A stretch of DNA of 64,000 nt from Rheinheimera oceanensis (GCF_018831085.1 NZ_JAGPNM010000002.1:611675-675674); one strand, 5' to 3'. Shown: positions 55,629 to 64,000, counted from the stretch's first letter. Program-made: numbers and translations. Notes: a model not told the origin generated them from the sequence alone.

Positions 55629-57396
55629 GCCCAGGCTGTGTAAAAACTCGTTTTTTGTAGCATCTCAGTATTATCCCAGGCCTGTGATGTAAGAATTTCT
55701 CTGGTGTTGACCGTACAATCTGATTTGTTTTCTGTCGGTTTGGGGGCTTTAAAAGCGGGGGGGGATTCGGTGCTATTGCATGGTTTTCAGGGGGCTAAAG
55801 CGTCTATATCCGCCAGCCCCAGTGCTCTTGCAGCTTACTGGCGAGTCCTTCAGTACCCCAGATTGATATCATCCGTTTCAGGTTATAGGCCAGTACATGC
55901 AAATTTATTTCGGTGCTGACATTTTTCAACCTTCGTGTCAGTAAGTGAGTCGCACCCATCCACATTTTAATTGTTCCAAACGGATGCTCTACCGTTTGCT
56001 TTCGGATAACTGCTGTTTGTGGAAGTGCATCAAGCCTGGCTTGCATATCTTCCATTTCAGCTTCATGAACCCATCGTCTGATACGTCTGGGATCTCGCTT
56101 GGATGTTGTGCATTTTGACCGTTGGGTGCAATCTCGGCAGGCGATATTATTAAAGTACATTTGCAGTTCCAGCCCATCTTCAACTGCTGTAAACCTATTC
56201 TGAAGCTCGCTGCCAGCCGGGCAAATATAGACGTCCTTTTCGCGGTCATACCTAAACAGCGAACGGTTAAAAATGCCTTTACGATCAGCGCCGGAAGTAT
56301 CACCCTTTGGCACCAGCGCCACAGCACCGGTATCGAGTACTGCTTTGATATCACTACGGCTGTAATAACCTTTGTCGGCCAGTACGGTTATGTTCTCTCT
56401 GCCAACGGCTTCCTGAGCCAATGTTGTCACGTAACTAAGTTGGCCTCGATCTGTTGTATTGGTCACTTCATGTGCCACGATCAGGTGATTCTTCGTATCC
56501 ACAGCAGTCTGCACGTTGTAACAGACTTGTCGATTCATGTTATTTGTTTTCATTAACCGGGAATCTGGATCGGTTAAAGACAGTTGCTTGTCTGGCTGTT
56601 GCTCAACTGTTTGTTGGATGTCCTGAAGTTCACCCAAACGTTTTTTTAACCATGCAAGTTTAGTTGCGGTTAATTCTGCACTGGTATCAGGTTCTGAGCT
56701 TTTGTCAGCGTCGTCCAGCTTATTCAGATAATTGCTGATGCTTAACTCAACCCGCGCAATATGGTCTTTCGCTTTTTGAGGCGTAAAGTTGTTGGCTTTA
56801 CTGTTTACTGCTTTGAACTTGCTGCCGTCGATGGCAACAACCACATCCGTGAACATTTGCATCTGCCGACACAAGTCGATAAAAGCCCGGCAAGCATTCT
56901 TGATACCTTTACCGTTACTTTTTCTGAAGTCTGCGATGGTTTTAAAGTCTGGGGTTAATCTCTCCAGTAACCACATCAGCTCAACATTCCGATGTGCTTC
57001 TTTTTCTAACCTGCGGGAGGATTGAATGCGATTGAGGTAACCATAAATGTAAAGCTTTAACATGGTAGCCGGGTGATATCCTGGCCGCCCTGTCTGCTTA
57101 GCGCTGACTCGCTCGAAACCCAAAGAATCAAGTTGTAGACCATCAACAAAGATATCGACTACCCGGACAGGATTGTCTTCAGTAACGAAGTCATCCAGCG
57201 CTTCAGGGAGCAAGGTTACTTGATGTCTGCCTTGGCCTTTAATATGGTGGGTCATATCAGCACACTTTGTTCTAATTCGTATGCTATTAATTTTAGTAAA
57301 GTGGCAGCTAACCGCCTGGCTTTATCAAGAATGATTGATCATATAAATCTGTTGCTTAGACCAAAAGGTGATCAGCAGTTTTCACACAGCCTGGGC
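55629..57396. mobile_element. IS1182-family insertion sequence
   Basis: About 1768 bases bounded by 20-base inverted repeats: GCCCAGGCTGTGTAAAAACT (55629-55648) and its near-exact inverted copy at 57377-57396 (one mismatch, G for A). It carries one transposase gene. I see no matching target duplication on the two sides (left flank ends TTAGT, right flank begins CAAAA). Confidence 0.88.
55804..57255 (-). CDS. IS1182 family transposase
   Basis: 483-residue DDE transposase of the IS1182/ISL3-like group. It opens 'KGQGRHQVTLLPEALDDFV', contains 'YGYLNRIQSSRRLEKEAHRN', catalytic Asp in 'VVAIDGSKFKAVNSK', a second in 'LADKGYYSRSDIK', and Glu in 'EHPFGTIKMWMG'. A Cys-rich segment ('CRDCTQRSKCT') is typical. 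It appears intact. Confidence 0.95.
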   Translation of the reverse strand: MTHHIKGQGRHQVTLLPEALDDFVTEDNPVRVVDIFVDGLQLDSLGFERVSAKQTGRPGYHPATMLKLYIYGYLNRIQSSRRLEKEAHRNVELMWLLERLTPDFKTIADFRKSNGKGIKNACRAFIDLCRQMQMFTDVVVAIDGSKFKAVNSKANNFTPQKAKDHIARVELSISNYLNKLDDADKSSEPDTSAELTATKLAWLKKRLGELQDIQQTVEQQPDKQLSLTDPDSRLMKTNNMNRQVCYNVQTAVDTKNHLIVAHEVTNTTDRGQLSYVTTLAQEAVGRENITVLADKGYYSRSDIKAVLDTGAVALVPKGDTSGADRKGIFNRSLFRYDREKDVYICPAGSELQNRFTAVEDGLELQMYFNNIACRDCTQRSKCTTSKRDPRRIRRWVHEAEMEDMQARLDALPQTAVIRKQTVEHPFGTIKMWMGATHLLTRRLKNVSTEINLHVLAYNLKRMISIWGTEGLASKLQEHWGWRI

Positions 57397-57700
57397 CAAA
57401 AGCAGACTTTTGCCTCGCTTCAACCGTCAGTCATGCGCTTTTCCGCTGTTGATAAATTTATAGCGCGACTAATTAAATCCTAAGTTGCTGCGTGTGAGTT
57501 AATTTAAGAACAACTTGCTTATTGCCAGTATAAATCTTTGTTTGACATAAATTTAGTTATTTCATAAAGATTAGTTGAAATAGAGTTACGTCAGGGCTAG
57601 TTTGGTATGGATAAAAATTCGGAAAGATAGCAGAACAACGCACGAAGTTCGGGCTGACTATCTTGTAAAAAATTCTTGGCCGGACGCTGGGAGAGTATGG
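57397..57700. other. Gap upstream of the caspase-like gene
   Basis: 304 bases between the IS end and the start codon at 57701. The open frame of the protease extends back to 57602, but the start at 57701 has the better ribosome-binding site (GGGAGAG at 57689-57695). No other feature recognised. Confidence 0.5.
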
Positions 57701-59455
57701 ATGCGAGATTTGAAGTATTTGTTAAAGCAGAGCTATGAAAATAGCAGGGCTCTGATCATAGGTATAAATAAATACCTGAAGAGCCCGCCGCTTGGCTATG
57801 CAGTAAATGACGCAAAAGAGATGAAAGATATTCTTATTGATGAGTTAGGCTTTGAAGCTGAGAATGTTATTTATCTTACTGATAGTGAAGCAACTAAATC
57901 TAACATTCTAAAATCATTTCTTTCCTTTACGTCTGAAAGTGTAAAGGTCGACGACAGGTTACTTATTTTTTTTGCCGGGCACGGGCACACAAAGACAGGA
58001 TCTCGGGGAGAAGTTGGCTATTTAGTTCCTTACGATGCTGACATGAGTGATTACTCAACATTCATACGATGGGACGAGCTGACAAGGAATGCAGAATTAA
58101 TACGTGCGAAGCATATATTATTTATTATGGATGCATGTTATGGCGGTTTGGCCGTAAATAGGGATATACAAGCTGGAAGCTCTCGGTTCCTAAAAGACAT
58201 GTACCAGAGATTTTCTCGCCAAGTAATAACTGCTGGAAAAGCAAATGAAGTGGTATCAGACTCTGGCGGCCCAATACCGGATCATTCAGTTTTTACTGGT
58301 CACCTTATAGAGGGTATTCGGGGCAAAGCGGCAAATGAACATGGCGTAATTACAGCAAGCGGCCTTATGGCCTATGTGTATACAAAGGTAGCCAACGATC
58401 TCAGCTCTGATCAAACTCCGCATTATGGGCAATTCGATGGAGATGGTGACTTTATTATTGCCGCTCCAAATATTGGAAAGCTCTCAGATGATGAGAAGAA
58501 AGACATTGATGAACTTATATCAATTCCTTATGTTGAGGTCATTAGGAGTGAATTAACACTGGATGATAAAGTCGAATACATTAAAGAGCTATTATCTTCA
58601 CCAAAGTCACACATTAAGATCCATGACTTTTCTATAGAAGAAGTACGACTGTTTCTTGCGGGGACTAGCGAAGATAATTTTTCCGTGAGCGGCAGCTATA
58701 GCGATGAGGAGCTTCTAAATAGAATTTCCTCTTATGAAAAATACACTAAAGATCTCGGAGCAATATTTGCTGTAATAGCTTATTGGGCTACTGAATCAGA
58801 ACTTGATGTTCTAAGAAAAACTATATCCAGAGCCAGCGATAGGCTGATTGGATCTCAAGGGGGATTAAATATTTGGTTAAATTTGAGGTGGTATCCTTTA
58901 CTATTGCTGTTGTATCAAGCCGGTATCGCGGCAGTAGAAAGTAAAAACTACCAAACGCTGTCGACAATTCTCTACACAAAATTAGGTGATTCAGACTACG
59001 GTAACGATGAACTATTCTTTGCTCAAAAACTATCTAGTGGAATTGGTGAGTTAACCAGGAATGAAATATTTAAGCGAATTCCAGGGCACGAGCGACAATA
59101 TACACCCTTAAGTGAATATTTGTTTAAGCAGATTCAGCCCGTAATAGATAACTTGTTTTTTTTAGGAAAGGGTTATGAGACAAGTTTTGATGAGTTTGAA
59201 GTTTTGTACGCTTTAGTGATAGCTGATCTTAGACTGCAAGCTGGGCATAATTGCTGGGGGCCAATCGGTAGGTTCGGATGGAAATTCTCGAACAGAGGTG
59301 ACTACTCTCCGTTTGTTAGGTTAACCAAAGAGGCAGCCTCTTTGAAAGACAATTGGCTACCAATCAAGGCTGGTATGTTTGGAGGTTCATATGAGCGGTT
59401 TGAAAAAGCAGGAAGCGAGTTAAGGCAAACCCTCGGACGACTTAATTGGTGGTAG
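57701..59455 (+). CDS. Caspase-like (C14 family) protease
   Basis: 584 residues from ATG 57701, preceded by GGGAGAG. The N-terminal domain (about 15-250) is a caspase/orthocaspase fold: 'RALIIGINKYLKSPPL' as the first strand, catalytic His94 in 'FFAGHG' and Cys146 in 'MDACYGG'. A helical C-terminal part of about 330 residues is not recognised. No transmembrane or nucleotide-binding domain. Caspase-like peptidases occur in defence systems as death effectors. The following gene encodes a small two-TM protein; together they may form a unit (see findings). Confidence 0.88.
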   Translation: MRDLKYLLKQSYENSRALIIGINKYLKSPPLGYAVNDAKEMKDILIDELGFEAENVIYLTDSEATKSNILKSFLSFTSESVKVDDRLLIFFAGHGHTKTGSRGEVGYLVPYDADMSDYSTFIRWDELTRNAELIRAKHILFIMDACYGGLAVNRDIQAGSSRFLKDMYQRFSRQVITAGKANEVVSDSGGPIPDHSVFTGHLIEGIRGKAANEHGVITASGLMAYVYTKVANDLSSDQTPHYGQFDGDGDFIIAAPNIGKLSDDEKKDIDELISIPYVEVIRSELTLDDKVEYIKELLSSPKSHIKIHDFSIEEVRLFLAGTSEDNFSVSGSYSDEELLNRISSYEKYTKDLGAIFAVIAYWATESELDVLRKTISRASDRLIGSQGGLNIWLNLRWYPLLLLLYQAGIAAVESKNYQTLSTILYTKLGDSDYGNDELFFAQKLSSGIGELTRNEIFKRIPGHERQYTPLSEYLFKQIQPVIDNLFFLGKGYETSFDEFEVLYALVIADLRLQAGHNCWGPIGRFGWKFSNRGDYSPFVRLTKEAASLKDNWLPIKAGMFGGSYERFEKAGSELRQTLGRLNWW

Positions 59456-59461
59456 CACTTA

Positions 59462-59530
59462 TAATGGACGTGTTCAACCAGCATGTTCAAAAGATCACCC
59501 TACCTGTGCTGTTATGCGTTATATGGAAGG
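59462..59530 (+). repeat. attC-like sequence between caspase and two-TM genes
   Basis: A stretch from TATAATGGACGTG to GCGTTATAT. The 3' end (GTTATAT, then a Shine-Dalgarno) looks like the start of an integron cassette, and the 5' end (TATAAT) is nearly its complement. Stem pairing in between is weak. Confidence 0.35.
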
Positions 59531-59539
59531 ATTTTAATC

Positions 59540-60040
59540 TTGTACCAAGTTAGATACTGGAATCTTCTGAAAGAACTGAAAGCCCAGGTTGCATATCTAC
59601 ATGGGTATGCTGCGAGTGACGAGCTGTTCGATAAATCAGTAAACATTTTTTTAGCTGTTACTTCGTCTGCTAGCATTGCAGGATGGGCTTTATGGAATGA
59701 ATATCAGCTGGTTTGGGCTTGTATAATCGCTGCATCGCAAGTAGTAACAGCGGTTAAACCCTTTCTTCCTTTTAGAAAAAGGTTAAAAGCTGTCTCAGAT
59801 TTAAATGCACAAATGCAGGCGATTTTTCTGGAAGCGGAGACTGGGTGGTATAAGGTTGCTGAAGGCTGCCTTACTGAAGAGGAGATTCACGAAGAAACAG
59901 TGAGGCTCAAAGGAAGAGTTTTGAGTGCAGAAAGAAGTTCTTTGAATGGCCTAGTTCTTCCAAGAAAACGAAAATTAAAAGAAATTGCAGAAATTGCAGC
60001 AGACGAATATTTTACGGTCAATTACTTAGGAGTAGCATGA
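59540..60040 (+). CDS. Two-TM protein, SLATT-like
   Basis: About 166 residues from TTG 59540, with GGAAGG nine bases upstream; an ATG at 59483 lies in frame but lacks a ribosome-binding site and would sit inside the attC-like stretch. Two adjacent hydrophobic helices (about 35-72) precede a charged helical C-terminus. The layout matches the SMODS/SLOG-associated two-TM effector domains (SLATT), which form pores in CBASS-like defence systems. The stop overlaps a tiny downstream ORF (ATGA). Confidence 0.7.
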   Translation: MYQVRYWNLLKELKAQVAYLHGYAASDELFDKSVNIFLAVTSSASIAGWALWNEYQLVWACIIAASQVVTAVKPFLPFRKRLKAVSDLNAQMQAIFLEAETGWYKVAEGCLTEEEIHEETVRLKGRVLSAERSSLNGLVLPRKRKLKEIAEIAADEYFTVNYLGVA

Positions 60041-60192
60041 TGAGCAACAAGCCATCTCAAGATAAAAGGCGTGGGGAAATTACACCTAATACTGGTCGAA
60101 ATTTGCCTAACATGACAGTGAAGACTCCTATGCCGCCAGTCAAACCACCAAAGTCTTCAGGTTCAGGAAACGGCAACAATCAAAATAGCTAA
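60037..60192 (+). CDS. Small coupled ORF, 51 residues
   Basis: Short reading frame starting ATGATG inside the stop codon of the SLATT-like gene. Product is Pro/Gly/Asn/Ser-rich with a basic start ('SNKPSQDKRRGEITPNTGRN'); no fold can be predicted. It ends just before a hairpin. The start overlap suggests it is translated, possibly as a partner peptide. Confidence 0.55.
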   Translation: MMSNKPSQDKRRGEITPNTGRNLPNMTVKTPMPPVKPPKSSGSGNGNNQNS

Positions 60193-60241
60193 CAAAAAAA
60201 GGCAGCTGACGCGTGCCGCGAAGCTGCTTTTGCCGTTATCC
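60188..60241 (+). repeat. Hairpin, attC-like or terminator
   Basis: TAAC (60190-60193) and GTTA (60235-60238) bracket an inverted repeat: GCAGCT (60202-60207) pairs with AGCTGC (60222-60227). The terminal TAAC/GTTA pair is what integron attC sites have, but the total (about 54 bases) is on the short side. A plain terminator of the upstream genes is the alternative. Confidence 0.45.
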
Positions 60242-60255
60242 TTCTAGGGAGTATT

Positions 60256-61224
60256 GTGTACCTATTAGATAGATCAAAATTGATTCCTGGAGACATCATT
60301 CTCACTCGTTCGAATGAAAAGAACAGCTCTCTTATTTGTAGAATCACTAACTCAGAATACTCACATGCGATTTTGTATGTTAGCGAATCGAGCTATATTC
60401 ATTCTGATCTCTATGGGGTTCATTCTGGTAATACACAACGTTTACTAATAGATGAGCCTCAATACGTAAAAGTTGTGCGAGTGGACGATCCTGTTGCAAT
60501 AGAAAAAGCATTAACTTATGCACGGCTACAAGTTGGAGCCTCATATTCTAAGGTTAGTGCTGCCAATGCGTTCGCTAAAGTTTTTACAAAACTGGATGCG
60601 AAAAGGCAGTTTTGTTCCCGCTTAGTGGCAAAAGCCTTTGAGTCGGGAGGTGTAAGACTTGTTACAAACAGTGATGCATGTTTGCCGCAAGAAATCGCTG
60701 ATTCTAAATTTGTACATGAAGTGAAAGATTGTGTGTATCAAGCTGAACAAAAAGAAATCAAGTTTGCCAACAGTTATGACCCGATAAAGAAGCAAGCTGA
60801 AATTACAAACAGTATACTCAAATCTGCTAGAAAGTTGTTAGGAAACGAAATTCAATCACTTTCAGATATTACTTCAGCTCTGATCGCCGACCCTAAATAC
60901 GATAATGAGATCACAGAAATTTATGAGTACTCTGGCTACTTAACCATGTGGAAATATGAGCAAGAACGAAATCCATGGCGATATAGCATTGACTTATTTA
61001 AGGCTTTGCCATTGTCTGAAAGTGAACAATATGCACTAGCTACGAAAGAGCTGGAAACTGCTAATAGGCTACTTGATTTTTACAAAAGTAACTTTGAACA
61101 ATTTTTTTATATCAAAGAGTTATATGGTTTGAAGTATGCTAGCCAACAATTTTTCTTATACAAGAAGTTAGTTGAAAATGCTCTTGATCATAAGTTTACA
61201 GCCGAAGAAATTCTCGGAAAATAA
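60256..61224 (+). CDS. YiiX/YebB-like NlpC/P60-type cysteine hydrolase
   Basis: 322 residues from GTG 60256 with AGGGAG five bases upstream. The N-terminal half matches permuted papain-like YiiX-type enzymes: 'LIPGDIILTRSNEKNSSLIC', His37 in 'SEYSHAILYV' and Cys120 in 'RQFCSRLVAKAF' (order His then Cys, as in the permuted fold). The C-terminal half is helical and not recognised. No signal peptide. Such enzymes hydrolyse peptide or acyl bonds. Confidence 0.83.
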   Translation: MYLLDRSKLIPGDIILTRSNEKNSSLICRITNSEYSHAILYVSESSYIHSDLYGVHSGNTQRLLIDEPQYVKVVRVDDPVAIEKALTYARLQVGASYSKVSAANAFAKVFTKLDAKRQFCSRLVAKAFESGGVRLVTNSDACLPQEIADSKFVHEVKDCVYQAEQKEIKFANSYDPIKKQAEITNSILKSARKLLGNEIQSLSDITSALIADPKYDNEITEIYEYSGYLTMWKYEQERNPWRYSIDLFKALPLSESEQYALATKELETANRLLDFYKSNFEQFFYIKELYGLKYASQQFFLYKKLVENALDHKFTAEEILGK

Positions 61225-61227
61225 CCC

Positions 61228-61337
61228 TAACAAACTGGTTAAGAGAGATGCGCAACGCGTGGCACTTTTACTTAGCGTTGCTCACGCTTTGGCATTAACT
61301 TCCGCTTTTCGCTCATAACTGTCTGTCGGGTTAGATT
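61228..61337 (+). repeat. attC-like site (superintegron type)
   Basis: About 110 bases after the stop codon: 'cctaacaaactggttaagag' then 'aacgcgtggca' and an end 'gtctgtcgggttagat'. CTAAC and GTTAG are complementary ends, GTTAGAT fits the attC core GTTRRRY, and the AACGCGTGGCA inner block is characteristic of Vibrio-type repeats. Confidence 0.6.
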
Positions 61338-61424
61338 GGAACCTATAGGCTAAACTGTCAGATCAGATATGAGCCACTACAACTTAATGAATATCTTAAG
61401 TTCAGTGTAAGTGCTTCATCTAAC

Positions 61425-61457
61425 GATGGCCCAAGGCTAAAATCCCTAGGGCCATGT
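61425..61457 (-). terminator. Terminator of the secreted nuclease gene
   Basis: ATGGCCC and GGGCCAT form a stem over a 16-base loop in the gap immediately after the nuclease stop codon, read on the minus strand. The T tract is weak. Confidence 0.55.
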
Positions 61458-61465
61458 TCAATTTT

Positions 61466-62236
61466 TCAGCAACCCAGCTTAGCTTTCAGACCACCAACCT
61501 GCCCCTCCACCGCGGGCTCTTTGTATGAAGGTAAACTCGGCATTATATTAAGGCCGGTTCGGGACTCTACCTGATTAATGGTGACTTCACGCGGACAGTA
61601 GCTGGCAGAACGACTTAGGTTCTGCTCCATAATATATGCGGAAGCCTCAACCCAGCCTGCGTTATCCGTAATAACCACTTTAAAATAACCTGACGGAATA
61701 GTATGGCTCTCATCTGCGCCAGGCAGTGTGCCAAAATACCACTCGTACAGTGGACCTGTAACCACATACACGTCCTGGCCCGTGCGGGCCAGGTTTCTTA
61801 CTGCAGTCTCTAAGTTAACCCATGCGCCTTGGTTTAGGTTGGCAGATTGTGGTGTGATGTTAGACAGGTAATTTGTCATCGCCCAGTAAGCGGTATTACT
61901 GAATGCGGCAAGCGGCACTTGATGGCCGCGGTCAGTACCCAGCACGGCATTGGCGTCAGTGTAATCTGCCGGCTCAAGGGTGTAGGCAGAGTTAATGTCA
62001 GGGTCAGCTTTCCAAGTACGGGTGCGGGTTGGGCCATCAATCGTATTCTGAGTCACTTTGTAAGCGACCCAGTTAGCGAATTTTGTGCTGTTATTGTTGT
62101 GTAAGGTGTAGATAGGACGTTCAATTGTTTGTCCAGATTTACCAGTCGGGCAGCCATAAGCACAGTTCGCAGCGGATACCATACCGGTAAAGACGAAAGA
62201 CAGTACTACTAACGTAAAGGTAATTGTGGTTTTCAT
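61466..62236 (-). CDS. Secreted DNA/RNA non-specific endonuclease
   Basis: 256 residues with a signal peptide (about 1-22, ending 'MVSAAN') and the beta-beta-alpha-metal nuclease fold of the NucA/Serratia family. The signature 'TDRGHQVPLA' (DRGH, catalytic His) is followed by the metal-ligand Asn region 'SNITPQSANLNQGAWVNLE'. It degrades DNA and RNA outside the cell or in the periplasm. A stand-alone gene on the minus strand beyond the last attC-like site. Confidence 0.93.
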   Translation of the reverse strand: MKTTITFTLVVLSFVFTGMVSAANCAYGCPTGKSGQTIERPIYTLHNNNSTKFANWVAYKVTQNTIDGPTRTRTWKADPDINSAYTLEPADYTDANAVLGTDRGHQVPLAAFSNTAYWAMTNYLSNITPQSANLNQGAWVNLETAVRNLARTGQDVYVVTGPLYEWYFGTLPGADESHTIPSGYFKVVITDNAGWVEASAYIMEQNLSRSASYCPREVTINQVESRTGLNIMPSLPSYKEPAVEGQVGGLKAKLGC

Positions 62237-62535
62237 TGTGATGCCTTCTTTTGATTAACTACACGGCATCGTGCATTCCATTTATTACCGTGTTATGACC
62301 AATTTCCGACCAAACTTTAATGAATACCACTAAGGTGTTAACAAACACACGACCATAACAGCAAGCTCTAGAAAGTTGATATGCGGCTAAGTGAATAAAT
62401 TCCATGCAAGTAGTTTAAGATTATTAATACACGCTGAATAAATAAATTAATAATAGGCATCCTAGATATTTTAAATCTTTATTTTAATTGAGAAATTGAT
62501 TACGCTCTATGGTTGATTTATTGAAGGAAACAACC

Positions 62536-63063
62536 ATGTCAATTTTATTAGATAAGCGTGAATTAAAAAAAGCAGCAAAGGAACTGACGCTGGTTAAACT
62601 AACGGAAGTAATCGAAACGCTAAACAGTATCATAGCTGAACGGCAGAACGAAGTTGAGGTGATTAACCAGTTAGAGCAACTGGCAAAATCCCAGGGATTT
62701 ACCTTAGAACAGCTAGGCTACAAATTAAATAATGATGCTGTGGCAGAACTGCAACAAGATTCTGAAAAAGTTGATAAACGCCCAACTAAGCCAAAGTTTA
62801 AGACTATAAACAAAGACAGCCAGTACTTCTATGTCGAGAACGGCGAGCTACACTTACTGCGCACTCACACAATGAAGAAAGGTTTGCAGGATCGTGGTGT
62901 TGATGTAGTGCCAATATCCAAGGTCGATAAAAAATACGCTAAACAAGTTGATACATTGATCGCAGATGCCTCTGAACAAGCTTTAGATAACTACAACTCT
63001 AAGGTAGATGCCTGGAATGAATGGGCAGCAGCTAATGGCGAAGAAATCCTGACTAAGAAATAA
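62536..63063 (+). CDS. H-NS-like protein lacking the canonical DNA-binding end
   Basis: 175 residues from ATG 62536, with AAGGAAA upstream (an ATG at 62509 is also in frame). The N-terminal part is the H-NS coiled-coil oligomerisation region: 'ELKKAAKELTLVKLTEVIETLNSI', then 'LAKSQGFTLEQLGYKL'. The C-terminus lacks the T-W-T/S-G-x-G-R-x-P DNA-binding motif and instead has a different charged segment ('KKGLQDRGVDVVPISKVDKK'). It may be an antagonist of the host H-NS or a divergent nucleoid protein. A clear terminator follows. Confidence 0.75.
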   Translation: MSILLDKRELKKAAKELTLVKLTEVIETLNSIIAERQNEVEVINQLEQLAKSQGFTLEQLGYKLNNDAVAELQQDSEKVDKRPTKPKFKTINKDSQYFYVENGELHLLRTHTMKKGLQDRGVDVVPISKVDKKYAKQVDTLIADASEQALDNYNSKVDAWNEWAAANGEEILTKK

Positions 63064-63076
63064 CACCTGATATTCG

Positions 63077-63098
63077 AAGCCCAGCCAGACTGGGCTTT
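63077..63098 (+). terminator. Rho-independent terminator of the H-NS-like gene
   Basis: AAGCCCAG (63077-63084) pairs with CTGGGCTT (63090-63097) over a five-base loop, followed by a T-rich stretch. Confidence 0.8.
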
Positions 63099-63355
63099 GC
63101 TCTTACCCCTCTCTGCTGCAACATGACTAAGCATGTTACTTATCTATCTGACGAGCTTTAAGCTAGCACGCGCTCGTCTGCATAATCTGCAATAGTTACG
63201 ACAATGTAAATTTTAACTAAAGTAGTGACAACATGTTGAAAGTTAACTAAGTTAGATACATATGCAGCACTTTGTCTCTAAATAAGAGCAAAATTTGCTC
63301 TTTAATGCATATTAAAGTGCCATTATGGTGGTTTACATAAGTTAAAATTAATTTT

Positions 63356-64000
63356 CTATTTAATGCTAAATTCCTTTCTGAGTATAACCCCGCTCACAAC
63401 GAACATTAAAGTGCCTATTATTAGAGCAATGAAAACCCAAAATGCAGTATTACAGTCAAACTCTTCTACGTGTTCAGCCGTTTTTTTCATGATTGGATAC
63501 TTAGATGACACTAAAATTATTGGTACAGATAATATCCCAAAGAATATGCCTGCAATTTTTTTTGGCCAATGTATCTTTGTCAAAATATCAAATCGTAAAT
63601 GCGCTCCGGTGGCATAAACCGAAGTATTTTTAGAATCATCTTTTGTTTCAATTTCTAACGAACCAAATTCATTATATATATGATTTTTTGTTAGTGCTTT
63701 AACTTGAAACGATGTCTGCGAGTAAGGCCTTAGCTTAATGCGCTTCTTGTTGGGAATAATATTTTCAGAGCTCTCAATCAATAGCTCTCTATTTTGAACT
63801 TGACTGTCGTGTGAGCTTATGTAGTGAATGTCTAAAAATATTTTAGCTTCATCATATGTTTCTAAAAAGCTAACAGTTGAGCTATTTCTGTCTTGATTAG
63901 ATAAGAATTTTACTTTTTTTGTCTTCAAAAAATCGTAATAAAAGTCAATCCTCCAAAATGAATCTCCGCAAAATTGGAGCTTTTTTAGCTCTTCAACAAT
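63356..64000 (-). CDS. Hypothetical membrane protein, runs off the right edge
   Basis: The minus-strand frame is open from 63356 to the last base of the window, so the start lies beyond it; the TTG at 63928 is in frame but lacks a Shine-Dalgarno site. The visible part has a soluble N-terminal region and two hydrophobic helices near the end (visible residues about 150-165 and 180-200), with a basic C-terminus. Not recognised. Downstream, 63099-63355 holds no gene. Confidence 0.6.
   Translation of the reverse strand: MVEELKKLQFCGDSFWRIDFYYDFLKTKKVKFLSNQDRNSSTVSFLETYDEAKIFLDIHYISSHDSQVQNRELLIESSENIIPNKKRIKLRPYSQTSFQVKALTKNHIYNEFGSLEIETKDDSKNTSVYATGAHLRFDILTKIHWPKKIAGIFFGILSVPIILVSSKYPIMKKTAEHVEEFDCNTAFWVFIALIIGTLMFVVSGVILRKEFSIK

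Noticed and set aside
36962..64000. A second copy of the tRNA-Leu 3' end as the right attachment site
   Set aside because: None was seen in the accessory region; the element's right end is probably outside the window. The resemblance at 61,447 (ccctagggcca) belongs to a terminator stem.
1..64000. CRISPR arrays
   Set aside because: No regularly spaced repeats of 24-40 bases were seen.
1..64000. rRNA operon
   Set aside because: No rRNA sequence was recognised; the only intact RNA gene seen is tRNA-Leu.

Overview
The window looks like a chromosomal segment of a marine or aquatic gammaproteobacterium of the Alteromonadales, most like Rheinheimera, Alishewanella or Arsukibacterium. That placement is inferred from gene content and protein style: a large TonB-dependent receptor, MHYT/HD-GYP signalling, pepA-holC-valS opposite lptFG, and the TIGR03545/TIGR03546 pair. 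No search was run.

Layout. Positions 1-14,050 are ordinary chromosome: a TonB-dependent receptor, an MHYT hybrid histidine kinase with an HD-GYP response regulator, an NmrA-like reductase, a MarR-controlled DoxX/DUF4287 pair with three operator copies, and a folate-independent methionine synthase pair (mesX-mesD) behind tandem MetJ boxes. Positions ~14,100-19,680 form an AT-rich island with a lipoprotein, a small helical protein, a 1043-residue protein joining a PUA/EVE-like domain to a KAP P-loop ATPase, and a membrane protein. It ends next to a decayed tRNA-Leu. Positions 19,700-36,560 are chromosome again: an RND efflux pair, TIGR03545/03546, an NhaC-type antiporter, pepA-holC-valS, lptF-lptG and an RDD protein.

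From a tRNA-Leu(CAA) at 36,875 onward, preceded by a broken 5' half copy of the same tRNA, the sequence is accessory DNA to the right edge. It holds a restriction-modification locus (two methyltransferases and an HNH nuclease), a possible rolling-circle initiator, an integrase-AAA ATPase-DUF6641-RadC-DUF2787-HTH operon, a controller-type XRE regulator with C-box-like operators, two lipoproteins, a secreted protein that joins a ComEC-like metallo-beta-lactamase domain to an RNase T2 domain, a membrane protein/alpha-beta hydrolase pair, an AHH nuclease with a likely immunity protein, and an IS1182-family insertion sequence. These are followed by a caspase-like protease, a two-TM protein with a tiny coupled ORF and a YiiX-like cysteine hydrolase, separated by attC-like sequences. 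The stretch ends with a secreted non-specific nuclease, an H-NS-like protein without the usual DNA-binding end, and a membrane protein that runs off the edge.

Best candidates for undescribed biology: the caspase / two-TM / micro-ORF / YiiX-hydrolase cluster (57.7-61.2 kb), the MBL-RNase T2 fusion (49.9-51.7 kb), the lipoprotein/EVE-KAP cassette (14.5-18.5 kb), and the orphan C-protein whose operator sequence recurs in front of a surface lipoprotein (47.6-48.0 kb).
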